Assembly: GCF_902859875.1 (NCBI RefSeq)
Contig: NZ_CADIKF010000024.1
Coordinates: forward strand, 42,999 to 106,998
Source: Paraburkholderia solisilvae
GTDB lineage: Bacteria > Pseudomonadota > Gammaproteobacteria > Burkholderiales > Burkholderiaceae
DNA length: 64,000 nucleotides
Direction of reading: 5' to 3'
Part shown: positions 10,078 through 19,083 of the stretch, in pieces
Layout: the number at the start of each line of letters is the position of its first letter
How positions within the stretch are numbered: position 1 is the first letter of the stretch
The notes under the pieces: model-generated
Database searches by the model: none
What the model was told of the DNA's origin: nothing
Seen by the model: the letters and a program-made list of their open reading frames with translations, nothing else
Made by a program: the position numbers and the translations under genes

Positions 10078-11109
10078 TTACCGGCTGAGCCCGGCGTACC
10101 AGTCGCTCGCGAGACGCAAGCCTTCGACCACGCGGTGCGTCGGCTCGTAACCGAGCAGCGTGCGCGCCTTCGCGATGTCGGCCTGCGAATGCTGGACGTC
10201 GCCCGCGCGGAAATCGCGGTACGTCGGCTTGACGTCGTCCATGTTCGCGCGCCGCTGTGCGACCATCGCGCGGATATGCTCGAACAGTTCGTTGAGCGTC
10301 GTGCGGTCGCCGAGCGCGACGTTGTAGACCTGGTTGATCGCGGCCGGATCTTCCGCCACCGCGGCGAGAATGTTGGCCTGCACCGTGTTCGCGACGTAGC
10401 AGAAATCACGGCTCGTGCTGCCGTCGCCATTGATGAATACCGTCTCGCCGTTCAGCAGCGAGTAGAACCATTTCGGAATCACCGCGGCATAGGCGCCGTT
10501 CGGATCCTGGCGCGGCCCGAACACATTGAAATAGCGCAGCCCGATCGACGCCATGCCGTAGCTGCGCGCGAACACGTCCGCGTACAGCTCGTTCACATAC
10601 TTCGTTACCGCATACGGCGACAGCGGCTTGCCGATGCGATCCTCGACCTTCGGCAGGCCAGGATGGTCGCCATACGTCGAGCTGGACGCCGCGTACACGA
10701 ACTTGCGCACCTTCGCATCACGGCTTGCGACCAGCATGTTCAAAAAGCCGGTGACGTTGGTCTCGTTCGTGCGAAGCGGATTTTCCAGCGAGCGCGGCAC
10801 GCTGCCGAGCGCCGCCTGGTGCAGCACGTAGTCGACGCCGCTCGCCGCTTTCTGGCAGGTGTCCAGATGCGTGATGTCGCCTTCGATAAACGCGAAGCGC
10901 GCCCATTGCTCGGCGGAGACGAGCGACTTTACGACATCGAGGTTCTTCTGATGGCCAGTCGCGAAGTTGTCGAGCCCGACCACTTGCTGGTCGAGCTTCA
11001 ACAGCGTTTCGAGCAGGTTCGAGCCGATAAAGCCCGCGACCCCGGTGATGAGCCAGCGCCGCGGCGTCTTGCGCAGGGTTTCCTGGACGGATGCGTAGGA
11101 GTTCGTCAT
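10078..11109 (-). CDS. UDP-GlcNAc 4-epimerase, WbpP/TviC type
   Basis: 343-aa extended short-chain dehydrogenase/reductase that interconverts UDP-GlcNAc and UDP-GalNAc (or the matching uronic acids). Visible features are the NAD-binding ITGVAGFIGSN motif near the N-terminus, SSTYGD, the catalytic YAVTK (Y-x3-K), and the RYFNVFGPRQDPNGAYAAVIPKW region typical of the TviC/WbpP subgroup with its large substrate pocket. The start MTNSYASVQ at 11109 has AAGGGGGAACGC directly upstream; a longer in-frame extension is arginine-rich and not credible. It follows the dehydrogenase gene by 11 nt, the same pairing as tviB-tviC and wbpO-wbpP. Confidence 0.92.
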   Translation of the reverse strand: MTNSYASVQETLRKTPRRWLITGVAGFIGSNLLETLLKLDQQVVGLDNFATGHQKNLDVVKSLVSAEQWARFAFIEGDITHLDTCQKAASGVDYVLHQAALGSVPRSLENPLRTNETNVTGFLNMLVASRDAKVRKFVYAASSSTYGDHPGLPKVEDRIGKPLSPYAVTKYVNELYADVFARSYGMASIGLRYFNVFGPRQDPNGAYAAVIPKWFYSLLNGETVFINGDGSTSRDFCYVANTVQANILAAVAEDPAAINQVYNVALGDRTTLNELFEHIRAMVAQRRANMDDVKPTYRDFRAGDVQHSQADIAKARTLLGYEPTHRVVEGLRLASDWYAGLSR

Positions 11110-11120
11110 CGCGTTCCCCC

Positions 11121-12404
11121 TTACAGGCGCCACACGCGCGCGCCGGCGCCGGTCAGCGCGTCGCGATCGCACACGCCCTTCACGTCGATCACGACCGGGT
11201 CGTGCTGCAGCATCGTCAGATACTGCGCGACGGTCAGTTCGCGGAACGCCTTGTGCGCAACCGCGACGACCACCGCCGCCGCCGGCTCGAGCCGGTCGAA
11301 CGGCACGAGGTCGATGCCGTATTCGTGTTTCGCTTCTTCCGCATCCGCTTCCGGGTCGGTCACCTGGACTTCGACGCCGAACGACTGCAGTTCATGGATC
11401 ACGTCGATCACGCGCGAGTTGCGCAGATCCGGGCAGTCTTCCTTGAACGTGAGCCCCAGCACCGTCACCTTCGCCTTCGCGACGTGGTGGCCAGCGTGGA
11501 TCAGTTCCTTGATCGTTTTCTGGCCAATGTAACCGCCCATGCCGTCGTTGATGCGGCGGCCCGACAGAATGACCTGCGGAATATAGCCGAGCTTTTCGGC
11601 CTTATGCGTCAGATAGTACGGGTCGACGCCGATGCAATGCCCGCCGACGAGACCCGGTTTGAACTTCAGGAAGTTCCACTTGGTGCCTGCTGCTTCGAGC
11701 ACTTCCAGTGTATCGATCTTCATCAGATCGAAGATGATCGCGAGTTCGTTCATCAGCGAGATGTTCAGGTCGCGCTGCGTGTTCTCGATGACCTTCGCAG
11801 CCTCCGCGACCTTGATCGACGACGCCTTGTGCACACCTGCGGTAACGACCGACGCATACACCTCGGCGACGATGTCGAGCGTGCGCGCATCGGAGCCGGA
11901 CACGACCTTCAGGATCTTCGTGAACGTGTGTTCCTTGTCACCCGGATTGATCCGCTCGGGGCTATAGCCGACCGTGAAATCCACACCGAACGTGAGGCCG
12001 GACAGGCGCTCGAGAATCGGCACGCAGATGTCTTCGGTCACACCCGGATAAACGGTGGATTCGTAGACGACGATATCGCCTTTCTTCAGCGCCTTGCCCA
12101 CGGTTTCCGACGCCTTCACGACCGGCGTCAGATCGGGTTGATGCGCATCGTCGACCGGCGTCGGCACCGCGACGATATGGAAATCTGCCTGCTTGAGGGT
12201 GGAGAGGTCTGCGGTCAGATCGATGTCGGCCGCGGCCAGATCGGCGGATGCGACCTCGTTCGTGCGATCGAAACCATTGCGCAGTTCGGCGATTCGCGCG
12301 GTGTTGATATCGAAACCGACGGTGCGCGCCTTTTTGCCAAACGCAATCGCAACTGGCAGGCCCACATAACCCAGTCCGACGACTGAAATTTTTCTATCGT
12401 GCAT
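11121..12404 (-). CDS. UDP-N-acetylhexosamine 6-dehydrogenase, TviB/WbpO type
   Basis: 427-aa nucleotide-sugar dehydrogenase oxidising UDP-GlcNAc or UDP-GalNAc at C6 to the uronic acid with two NAD+. It shows the Rossmann motif VVGLGYVGLP at the N-terminus, the YSPERINPGD central helix, the catalytic Cys257 in GGHCIGVDPYY, and the C-terminal UDP-binding domain with TFKEDCPDLRNSRV. The sequence is closest in pattern to the Vi-antigen TviB and P. aeruginosa WbpO subgroup. The start is the ATG at 12404 (MHDRKISVVG); an upstream in-frame TTG adds ten residues without support. With the downstream epimerase it would supply UDP-GalNAcA. Confidence 0.92.
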   Translation of the reverse strand: MHDRKISVVGLGYVGLPVAIAFGKKARTVGFDINTARIAELRNGFDRTNEVASADLAAADIDLTADLSTLKQADFHIVAVPTPVDDAHQPDLTPVVKASETVGKALKKGDIVVYESTVYPGVTEDICVPILERLSGLTFGVDFTVGYSPERINPGDKEHTFTKILKVVSGSDARTLDIVAEVYASVVTAGVHKASSIKVAEAAKVIENTQRDLNISLMNELAIIFDLMKIDTLEVLEAAGTKWNFLKFKPGLVGGHCIGVDPYYLTHKAEKLGYIPQVILSGRRINDGMGGYIGQKTIKELIHAGHHVAKAKVTVLGLTFKEDCPDLRNSRVIDVIHELQSFGVEVQVTDPEADAEEAKHEYGIDLVPFDRLEPAAAVVVAVAHKAFRELTVAQYLTMLQHDPVVIDVKGVCDRDALTGAGARVWRL

Positions 12405-12749
12405 GTATTCATCCAAGCTCAGATGTTGCAGCAATTGAGACGTCTGTCCCTACGTCTTCATTCACGAACGCTGCACGGACTTCTCTCAGTTCCCGTGCGC
12501 GTGTCTCCGGATCACAATGTGGCCGTTGGCGTCAATTGAATAGACGAAAGAATGGGCGCTGCATGACTTTAGCGGCGCCCCGGCCCAACCGGCAGCTCGT
12601 TGCAAATGGCGGCTGCCTTTAACAATTGGTCTGCTGCATACGAAGGCGCCAATTCTAACATGCGTGTTTTGGGGTTTTGGACTTTAACGGGGCTGGATTG
12701 CGGCCGCCCAGGAATAAATGACATTCGCGTGACGCCCGCAGACGCGGGT
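12405..12749. promoter_or_regulatory. Untranslated gap inside the polysaccharide operon with possible internal promoter
   Basis: About 345 nt separate rmlD from the dehydrogenase gene, an outlier in an operon where most genes touch or overlap. The DNA is more AT-rich than its surroundings. On the minus strand a TAGAAT box (12652-12657) could be a -10 element, but no convincing -35 is seen at the right distance. Just after the rmlD stop there is a small GC hairpin (arms CCCGC/GCGGG, 12735-12748) without a T-run. No protein-coding gene is supported here. An internal promoter and long leader for the second half of the locus is a guess. Confidence 0.35.
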
Positions 12750-13670
12750 TCAGCGCGAAAGCTGCTGCGCACCCATCTGTTCGAGCGCCTCGTCCAGCAC
12801 GCATCGCGCGGCGTCCTGCCACGACGGCCGGCAAACGCCGAAGCGCTGTTCGAGCCGGGTATTGTCGAGTGCGGAATTGACCGGACGCCGCGCGGGCGTC
12901 GGATAGTCGGCAGCCGGTATCGGCTTCACGCTCTGCACGGCGATCGCGCCCACAGGCAACGCCGTGCGGGCCGCATCGATGATGTGTGATGCGAAGCCGT
13001 GCCAGCTCGTCACGCCGCTGGCCGTCAGATGGAAGATACCGCTCTCGAACGCGCCCGTGCGCCGTTCGGCCAGCGCGCGCGATATGACGTGCGCGGTGAC
13101 GTCAGCGATCGTCCGCGCGGACGTGGGCGCGCCGAACTGATCCGCCACCACGTTCAGCGCGTCGCGCTCGGCCGCGAGCCGCAGCATCGTGCGCAGGAAG
13201 TTCTTGCCACGCGCGCCGTAAACCCACGACGTACGCAACACGAGCCAGTCGCCTCCGGCCGCGCGCACTGCCTGTTCGCCGGCCAGCTTGCTGCGACCGT
13301 ACGCGTTCAGCGGATTCGTCGCGTCGCTTTCCAAATAAGCGCCTTCTTTCGATCCGTCGAAAACATAATCAGTCGAATAGTGGACAAAGAGCGCGCCCGC
13401 GTCGCGCGCCGCTTCGGCAAGCGCGCCGGCCGCCGCGCCATTCACCGTAGTGGCCAGTTCCTCTTCTTGCTCGGCCTTGTCGACCATCGTGTAGGCGGCC
13501 GCGTTGACCACCACATCCGGCTGCAACCGTTCAACTACCGCGCGCAACGACTCCGGCCGCGACAGATCCAAATCGCGCCGGTCGCAGGCGATCACCTGAC
13601 CAAGCGGTGCAAGACTGCGCAGCAGCTCCCAGCCGACCTGGCCATGCCGGCCTGTCACCATGATCTTCAA
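12750..13670 (-). CDS. rmlD: dTDP-4-dehydrorhamnose reductase RmlD
   Basis: 306-aa NADPH-dependent reductase that carries out the last step of dTDP-L-rhamnose synthesis. It has the N-terminal VTGRHGQVGWELL Rossmann motif, STDYVFDGSKEGAYLESD, and the catalytic YGRSK (Y-x3-K). The proposed start is a TTG at 13670 that overlaps the rmlC stop (TTGA), giving the usual N-terminus (M)KIMVTG; an ATG at 13661 is the alternative. In-frame sequence further upstream is only rmlC read in another frame. It is the last gene of the rmlBACD block. Confidence 0.95.
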   Translation of the reverse strand: MKIMVTGRHGQVGWELLRSLAPLGQVIACDRRDLDLSRPESLRAVVERLQPDVVVNAAAYTMVDKAEQEEELATTVNGAAAGALAEAARDAGALFVHYSTDYVFDGSKEGAYLESDATNPLNAYGRSKLAGEQAVRAAGGDWLVLRTSWVYGARGKNFLRTMLRLAAERDALNVVADQFGAPTSARTIADVTAHVISRALAERRTGAFESGIFHLTASGVTSWHGFASHIIDAARTALPVGAIAVQSVKPIPAADYPTPARRPVNSALDNTRLEQRFGVCRPSWQDAARCVLDEALEQMGAQQLSR

Positions 13671-14202
13671 GCGAACACCTCGGCATCGGCGAGCGAGCGC
13701 GCCTGCGCATCTTTGGCCGCCATTGTCGGTTCGACGTCGATCGGCCATTCGATGCCGACCTGCGGATCGTTCCAGCGCAGGCACCGCTCGTGGTCGGGGT
13801 ACCAGTAGTCGGTGGTCTTGTACAGGAAGTCGGCGGTCTCCGACAGCACGACGAAGCCATGCGCGAAGCCCGGTGGAATCCAGACCTGCCGGTGATTCGC
13901 GGCGCTCAGATGCATGCCCACCCATTTGCCGAAGTTCGGCGAGCTCTTGCGAATATCGACGGCGACATCGAATACCTCGCCGGCCACGACGCGCACCAGC
14001 TTGCCTTGCGGATGCTGAATCTGATAGTGCAGGCCACGCAGCACGTGCCGCACCGAGCGTGAATGGTTGTCCTGAACGAACTCCACGCCCACCTGAACGT
14101 GTTCCGCGAAATCGCGCGCGTTAAAGGTTTCGACGAAAAAACCGCGTGCATCGCCGAATACCTTGGGCTCGATCAGCTTGACTTCGGGCAGCGCCATCGC
14201 CG

Positions 14203-14218
<16 letters not shown>
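13667..14218 (-). CDS. rmlC: dTDP-4-dehydrorhamnose 3,5-epimerase RmlC
   Basis: 183-aa cupin-fold epimerase acting on dTDP-4-keto-6-deoxyglucose. Recognisable signatures are PKVFGDARGFFVETFN at the N-terminus, the catalytic-base region VLRGLHYQ, and PPGFAHGFVVLSE. Length and motif order match the family. Its start MAITVTAMALPEV overlaps the 3' end of rmlA by 16 nt and its stop overlaps the rmlD start, so the block is tightly coupled. Confidence 0.96.
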
Positions 14219-15126
<908 letters not shown>

Positions 15127-15134
15127 GGTCCCCT

Positions 15135-16199
15135 TTAGACCGTTCCCGCATAGTGCGTTTCCATCCAGTGCCGATAGCTGCCGCTCGTGACGCCTGCTAT
15201 CCACGCCGGATGTTCGAGATACCAGAGCACGGTCTTCCTGATACCGGTCTCGAAGGTTTCCGCGGGCCGCCAGCCGAGTTCACGTTCGATGCGCGTCGCA
15301 TCGATCGCATAGCGGCGGTCATGCCCCGGCCGGTCCTTCACGAACTCGATCTGCGCCGCGTACGACGTACCCGCTGCCGCCGGACGCAGTTCATCGAGCG
15401 TGCGGCATAGCGTATGCACGACGTCGAGGTTCGCCTGTTCGTTCCAGCCGCCGATGTTGTACGTTTCGCCCGGCACACCCTTTTGCAGCACCGTGCGAAT
15501 CGCCGCGCAGTGATCGGTGACGTACAACCAGTCGCGCACGTTCTGGCCGTCGCCGTAGACCGGCAGCTTCTTGCCCGCCAGCGCGTTGATGATAGTGAGC
15601 GGAATCAGCTTCTCGGGAAACTGATAGGGCCCATAGTTGTTCGAGCAATTGGTGGTGAGCGTCGGCAGACCGTACGTATGGTGGTATGCGCGCACCAGAT
15701 GGTCCGAGCCCGCCTTGCTGGCCGAGTAAGGGCTGTTCGGCGCGTACGGCGTATGCTCATTGAAAGCCGGATCGACCGGGTTGAGCGAGCCGAATACCTC
15801 ATCGGTCGACACGTGCAGGAAGCGGAACGCGGCCTTCTCCTCGCCCGCGAGGCCGCCCCAGTATGCGCGCGCTGCTTCGAGCAGCGTGAAGGTGCCGACC
15901 ACGTTGGTCTGCACGAATTCACCAGGCCCGTTGATCGACCGGTCCACATGGCTTTCCGCCGCGAAATGCAGGACCGCACGCGGCCGATGCGTGACAAACA
16001 GCGCATCGAGCGCCGCGCGATCGCAGATATCGACCTGCGCGAAAATGTGCCGGGCATCGGAAGCAAGCGGCGCCAGTGTTTCCGCATTGCCCGCATACGT
16101 CAGTTTGTCGACGTTGACGATCGGCTCATCGCTATCGCGCAGCCAATCCAGCACGAAATTGGCGCCGATAAAGCCCGCCCCCCCGGTCACGATGATCAT
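15135..16199 (-). CDS. rmlB: dTDP-glucose 4,6-dehydratase RmlB
   Basis: 354-aa extended SDR that converts dTDP-glucose to the 4-keto-6-deoxy sugar. It begins MIIVTGGAGFIGANFVLDW, has STDEVFGSL, the catalytic YSASKAGSDH (Y-x3-K) and NNYGPYQFPEKLIPL. The ATG at 16199 has GGGGG a few bases upstream; the longer in-frame N-terminal extension is not typical of the family. It is the first gene of the leftward polysaccharide locus and is divergent from apaH, the arrangement known at Burkholderia O-antigen loci. Confidence 0.96.
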   Translation of the reverse strand: MIIVTGGAGFIGANFVLDWLRDSDEPIVNVDKLTYAGNAETLAPLASDARHIFAQVDICDRAALDALFVTHRPRAVLHFAAESHVDRSINGPGEFVQTNVVGTFTLLEAARAYWGGLAGEEKAAFRFLHVSTDEVFGSLNPVDPAFNEHTPYAPNSPYSASKAGSDHLVRAYHHTYGLPTLTTNCSNNYGPYQFPEKLIPLTIINALAGKKLPVYGDGQNVRDWLYVTDHCAAIRTVLQKGVPGETYNIGGWNEQANLDVVHTLCRTLDELRPAAAGTSYAAQIEFVKDRPGHDRRYAIDATRIERELGWRPAETFETGIRKTVLWYLEHPAWIAGVTSGSYRHWMETHYAGTV

Positions 16200-16559
16200 G
16201 CTACCCCCATGCAAAACTATTGCGCGGCCACGCCGTTCGATCGATGAATACGCAGCACGCGGGTCAGATGCCGCACGCGGCGTGTCTTCCGTTGCCAACG
16301 CTCATGTATCTGGCGAGCTCACCACTCGCGTCTTCGATCATGGCGCCCTCTTAAAACCAGCTATTATGTCACGCGATATGGTGCAGTCGGCGCACTCACG
16401 GCGACCCGCGCGACCGTGCCACTATGTGGTGCGTCACGCACGACGCAACGCGCATCGCTCGAGCGGCCGCACCGGCATTAAGGCCTGGACACGACGCGTG
16501 CGTCGGTGCTTTTCCGCACACGCAACGACTGCCGTGACGCTCACCCGAACCGAATTCAG
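16200..16559. promoter_or_regulatory. Divergent intergenic region between rmlB and apaH
   Basis: 360 nt with no supported gene. It must carry the promoter of the leftward polysaccharide operon and probably one for apaH. On the minus strand a CATAAT box (16363-16368) is the best -10-like element I can see, but its -35 partner is weak. No clear JUMPstart-like sequence was found. Functional assignment rests on position only. Confidence 0.4.
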
Positions 16560-17414
16560 ATGACCACTTCCACGAGGCCCGCTCCCCTCGCCTTCGGCGA
16601 TCTGCAAGGCTGCCACAACGAGTACCAGCGTCTGCTCGCAAAAGCCGCCCCGTCCGACGATACCCCACTGTGGTTCGCCGGCGACATCGTCAACCGCGGC
16701 CCCGGCTCGCTCGCGACGCTGCGCGAACTGATCGCGCTCGGCGACCGCGCGGTCACGGTGCTCGGCAATCACGACCTGCACCTGCTGTCGATATCGGCCG
16801 GCATCCGCAAGCCGAAAAAAGGCGACACGCTCGACGACATTCTGTCGGCGCCCGATGCCGACGATCTGCTCGAATGGGTCCGGCATCGCCCGATCGCGCA
16901 TTTCGACCAGGACATGCTGCTCGTGCATGCCGGCGTGCCGCCGCAATGGGACGCGACGCTAACGCTCGAACTCGCCGACGAATTGCAGCGCGCGCTGCGT
17001 GCGCCGAACTGGAAAGAAACGCTGGCGGGCCTGTACGGCAACGAGCCGAATCGCTGGAAGCCGAGCCTCAAGGGCATCGACCGGCTGCGTCTGACCTGCA
17101 CCGCCTTGACACGTATGCGCTTTTGCAACGCGGACGGCGCAATGGATTTCACGTCGAGCGGCGGCCTCGATTCCGCGCCGCCGGGCTTTATGCCGTGGTT
17201 CGATGTGCCGGCGCGGCGCACCGAAAACGTGACCGTCGTCTTCGGCCATTGGGCCGCGCTCGGCCTGCTGATGCGCGACAACGTGATCGGATTGGATTCC
17301 GGCTGTGTATGGGGCAATCAGCTATCGGCGGTGAGACTCACGCGCGAGCCCGCGCTCCGCACGGTCACGCAGATGGATTGCTCGGGCTGCCGCGCATCGG
17401 CGGACGTCGAATAA
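16560..17414 (+). CDS. apaH: Diadenosine tetraphosphatase ApaH
   Basis: 284-aa symmetrical bis(5'-nucleosyl)-tetraphosphatase that hydrolyses Ap4A to two ADP. The calcineurin-type metallophosphatase signatures occur in order: GDLQGC, GDIVNRGPGS, GNHDLHLLSI, then LVHAGVPPQWD and FGHWAALGL. The start is the ATG at 16560 (MTTSTRPAPLAFGD); an upstream in-frame extension is not family-like. apaH beside rml/wbi genes is a known flank of Burkholderia O-antigen clusters and helps define the right edge of the polysaccharide region. Confidence 0.95.
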   Translation: MTTSTRPAPLAFGDLQGCHNEYQRLLAKAAPSDDTPLWFAGDIVNRGPGSLATLRELIALGDRAVTVLGNHDLHLLSISAGIRKPKKGDTLDDILSAPDADDLLEWVRHRPIAHFDQDMLLVHAGVPPQWDATLTLELADELQRALRAPNWKETLAGLYGNEPNRWKPSLKGIDRLRLTCTALTRMRFCNADGAMDFTSSGGLDSAPPGFMPWFDVPARRTENVTVVFGHWAALGLLMRDNVIGLDSGCVWGNQLSAVRLTREPALRTVTQMDCSGCRASADVE

Positions 17415-17438
17415 GCGCGAAGGCGCGACCAGATTGCG

Positions 17439-18065
17439 CTACAACCTCTGGCGCACCTGCGCGGCCAGCTCCGGAAAAAACCGCGCGCATACCCCCGGCG
17501 AATACGCTTCAATCACTTCCTGAATCGGCGCATGGCGGCCATAAGCGACCGACGCGACGAGCAACAGCCCCAGCGCCGCGAAACGCGGTTTGGCGAGCTG
17601 CACACCCGAACGCACGAAGCCGCGCACAAACAGAATCGCGAGCACCCCACCAAGCATCCAGCCGGCCACCACTTCCGTCACTGAATGCGCATCGTCGACC
17701 ACGCGTGCCACTGCCGTCGCCGCGCCGATCAGCAAGCCCAGCATCACGCCGTAACGCGCCCGCCCGCCCGCGCAACGGTACAGCAGCGAGACCGCCACGG
17801 GCCAGACCATCGTCGACAGCGTGGTGTGACCGCTGATCACGCGGAAATTCAGCGACGGAATTTCGATGCCGCAGCCGGCGTACAGAATTTTTGTCGCGCC
17901 GACCAGCGCCATACCGATCGCGAGCAGCCCGATCCAGCGCGCGGCCTGGCGGCGCGCCGAGAACCATAGCCAGATCGCGCAGACGAGCGCGATCGGCAGC
18001 GTGAAGGCGGCATCGCCAATGCTGGCGAAGATAGTCCAGAGGAAGAAATCGGGATTGTCGAACAT
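17439..18065 (-). CDS. PAP2-family membrane phosphatase
   Basis: 208-aa membrane protein with five or six hydrophobic helices. It retains the phosphatase signature elements: KILYAGCG as a degenerate first motif, SGHTTLS as the P-SGH motif, and RVVDDAHSVTEVVAG as the R-x5-H-x3-E/D motif carrying the catalytic His. Such proteins dephosphorylate undecaprenyl pyrophosphate, lipid A or phosphatidate; the substrate here is unknown. The start MFDNPDFFLW at 18065 is chosen because the upstream extension is basic and not membrane-like. It is convergent with apaH, separated by 24 nt. Confidence 0.85.
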   Translation of the reverse strand: MFDNPDFFLWTIFASIGDAAFTLPIALVCAIWLWFSARRQAARWIGLLAIGMALVGATKILYAGCGIEIPSLNFRVISGHTTLSTMVWPVAVSLLYRCAGGRARYGVMLGLLIGAATAVARVVDDAHSVTEVVAGWMLGGVLAILFVRGFVRSGVQLAKPRFAALGLLLVASVAYGRHAPIQEVIEAYSPGVCARFFPELAAQVRQRL

Positions 18066-18204
18066 CGGCAGAAGGTACTCGATCGGGTGGGGGTGTCTGT
18101 ACGATCGGACACCCGCGGACGCGGGACGTTCGATCGCGCCGCCTCGTTCAATACAATTCAATCAGGCTGCCCGCGGTTGAACCGATGCAGCCGCGCTGCA
18201 AGCG

Positions 18205-19056
18205 TTATTGCGTGAGCGGCCCGTTCGCCGCGGGCGCGTCGCCGGCGTGAGAAGCGTGCGGCACGTCAACGCGCGGTTCCGGCGGCTGCACACCCACGGC
18301 CTCGCGCGCAGGCCTCGCCGTCACCGGCTGCAGACGGTCAAGCGCCTGCTGCACCGCCGCCTGCGCTTCTGCCGCTAGCACACGCCGTTCCGCACCGGGC
18401 GCAAGCGGATCGCAAACATACACATGCGCCGTCAACGGCGCGCCGCGCAACAGCGCATCGAGCGATTCGCCAAGCGACAGGTCGTCGATATACGCAGGCG
18501 CCGTCGACTGGTTGCCGTGCGCATCCTCATAGTAAAGGCAGATCGGCTGCACGGGCCGCGACGCGGATACGGTCGCCTGAAACAGGTTCGCGTGGAACGG
18601 CAGCAATTCGCGTCCGTCGCTGGTCGTCCCTTCCGGGAACACGCAGATCGCGTGGCCGGCCACGAGATGATCTGCAAGCTCATGCATGATGCGTTTCGCG
18701 TCGCTGCGTTTCTCGCGCTGCAGGAACACGGTGCCGAGCTGCTCCGCGAGCCAGCCGACCACCGGCCATTGACGCACCTCCGCTTTCGACACGAAACGCG
18801 TCGGCCGCCACGCGTTGATCACATAGATGTCGATCCACGAAATGTGATTGCTGACGACAAGCACGCCTTCGTCGAGTCGCGCTGCGTCGTTGTGCACCAC
18901 GAGGCGCATCCCCGCGAGTTGCAGAAACCGCAGCGACCATGCGCGGTTCAGTGCGTCGCGCTGTTGCACGGTGGCCTTCGGGAAACGCGTGGCAACAACC
19001 CACATGCCATGCAGCAGATGAACCAGGAGTCGTATCTTGCGGAGCGCGAGCTTCAT
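18205..19056 (-). CDS. 1-acyl-sn-glycerol-3-phosphate acyltransferase (PlsC family)
   Basis: 283-aa acyltransferase that converts lysophosphatidate to phosphatidate at the inner membrane. Motif I is NHISWID (NHx4D) at about residues 70-76, motif III is FPEGTTSDG, and GTVFLQREKRSD lies between. Hydrophobic residues near the N-terminus suggest membrane attachment. A proline/alanine-rich tail of about 35 residues after the fold is likely disordered. It follows the dihydroorotase-like gene by about 27 nt and is probably the last gene of that minus-strand run. Confidence 0.9.
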   Translation of the reverse strand: MKLALRKIRLLVHLLHGMWVVATRFPKATVQQRDALNRAWSLRFLQLAGMRLVVHNDAARLDEGVLVVSNHISWIDIYVINAWRPTRFVSKAEVRQWPVVGWLAEQLGTVFLQREKRSDAKRIMHELADHLVAGHAICVFPEGTTSDGRELLPFHANLFQATVSASRPVQPICLYYEDAHGNQSTAPAYIDDLSLGESLDALLRGAPLTAHVYVCDPLAPGAERRVLAAEAQAAVQQALDRLQPVTARPAREAVGVQPPEPRVDVPHASHAGDAPAANGPLTQ

Positions 19057-19083
19057 CGTGAAAGTCTTCCGTGCACGCTGGCT

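Noticed and set aside
12735..12748. Similar hairpins CCCGCRGACGCGGG here and at 18112-18125 as a dispersed element
   Set aside because: Only two copies seen, short and GC-rich; not enough to call a repeat family.
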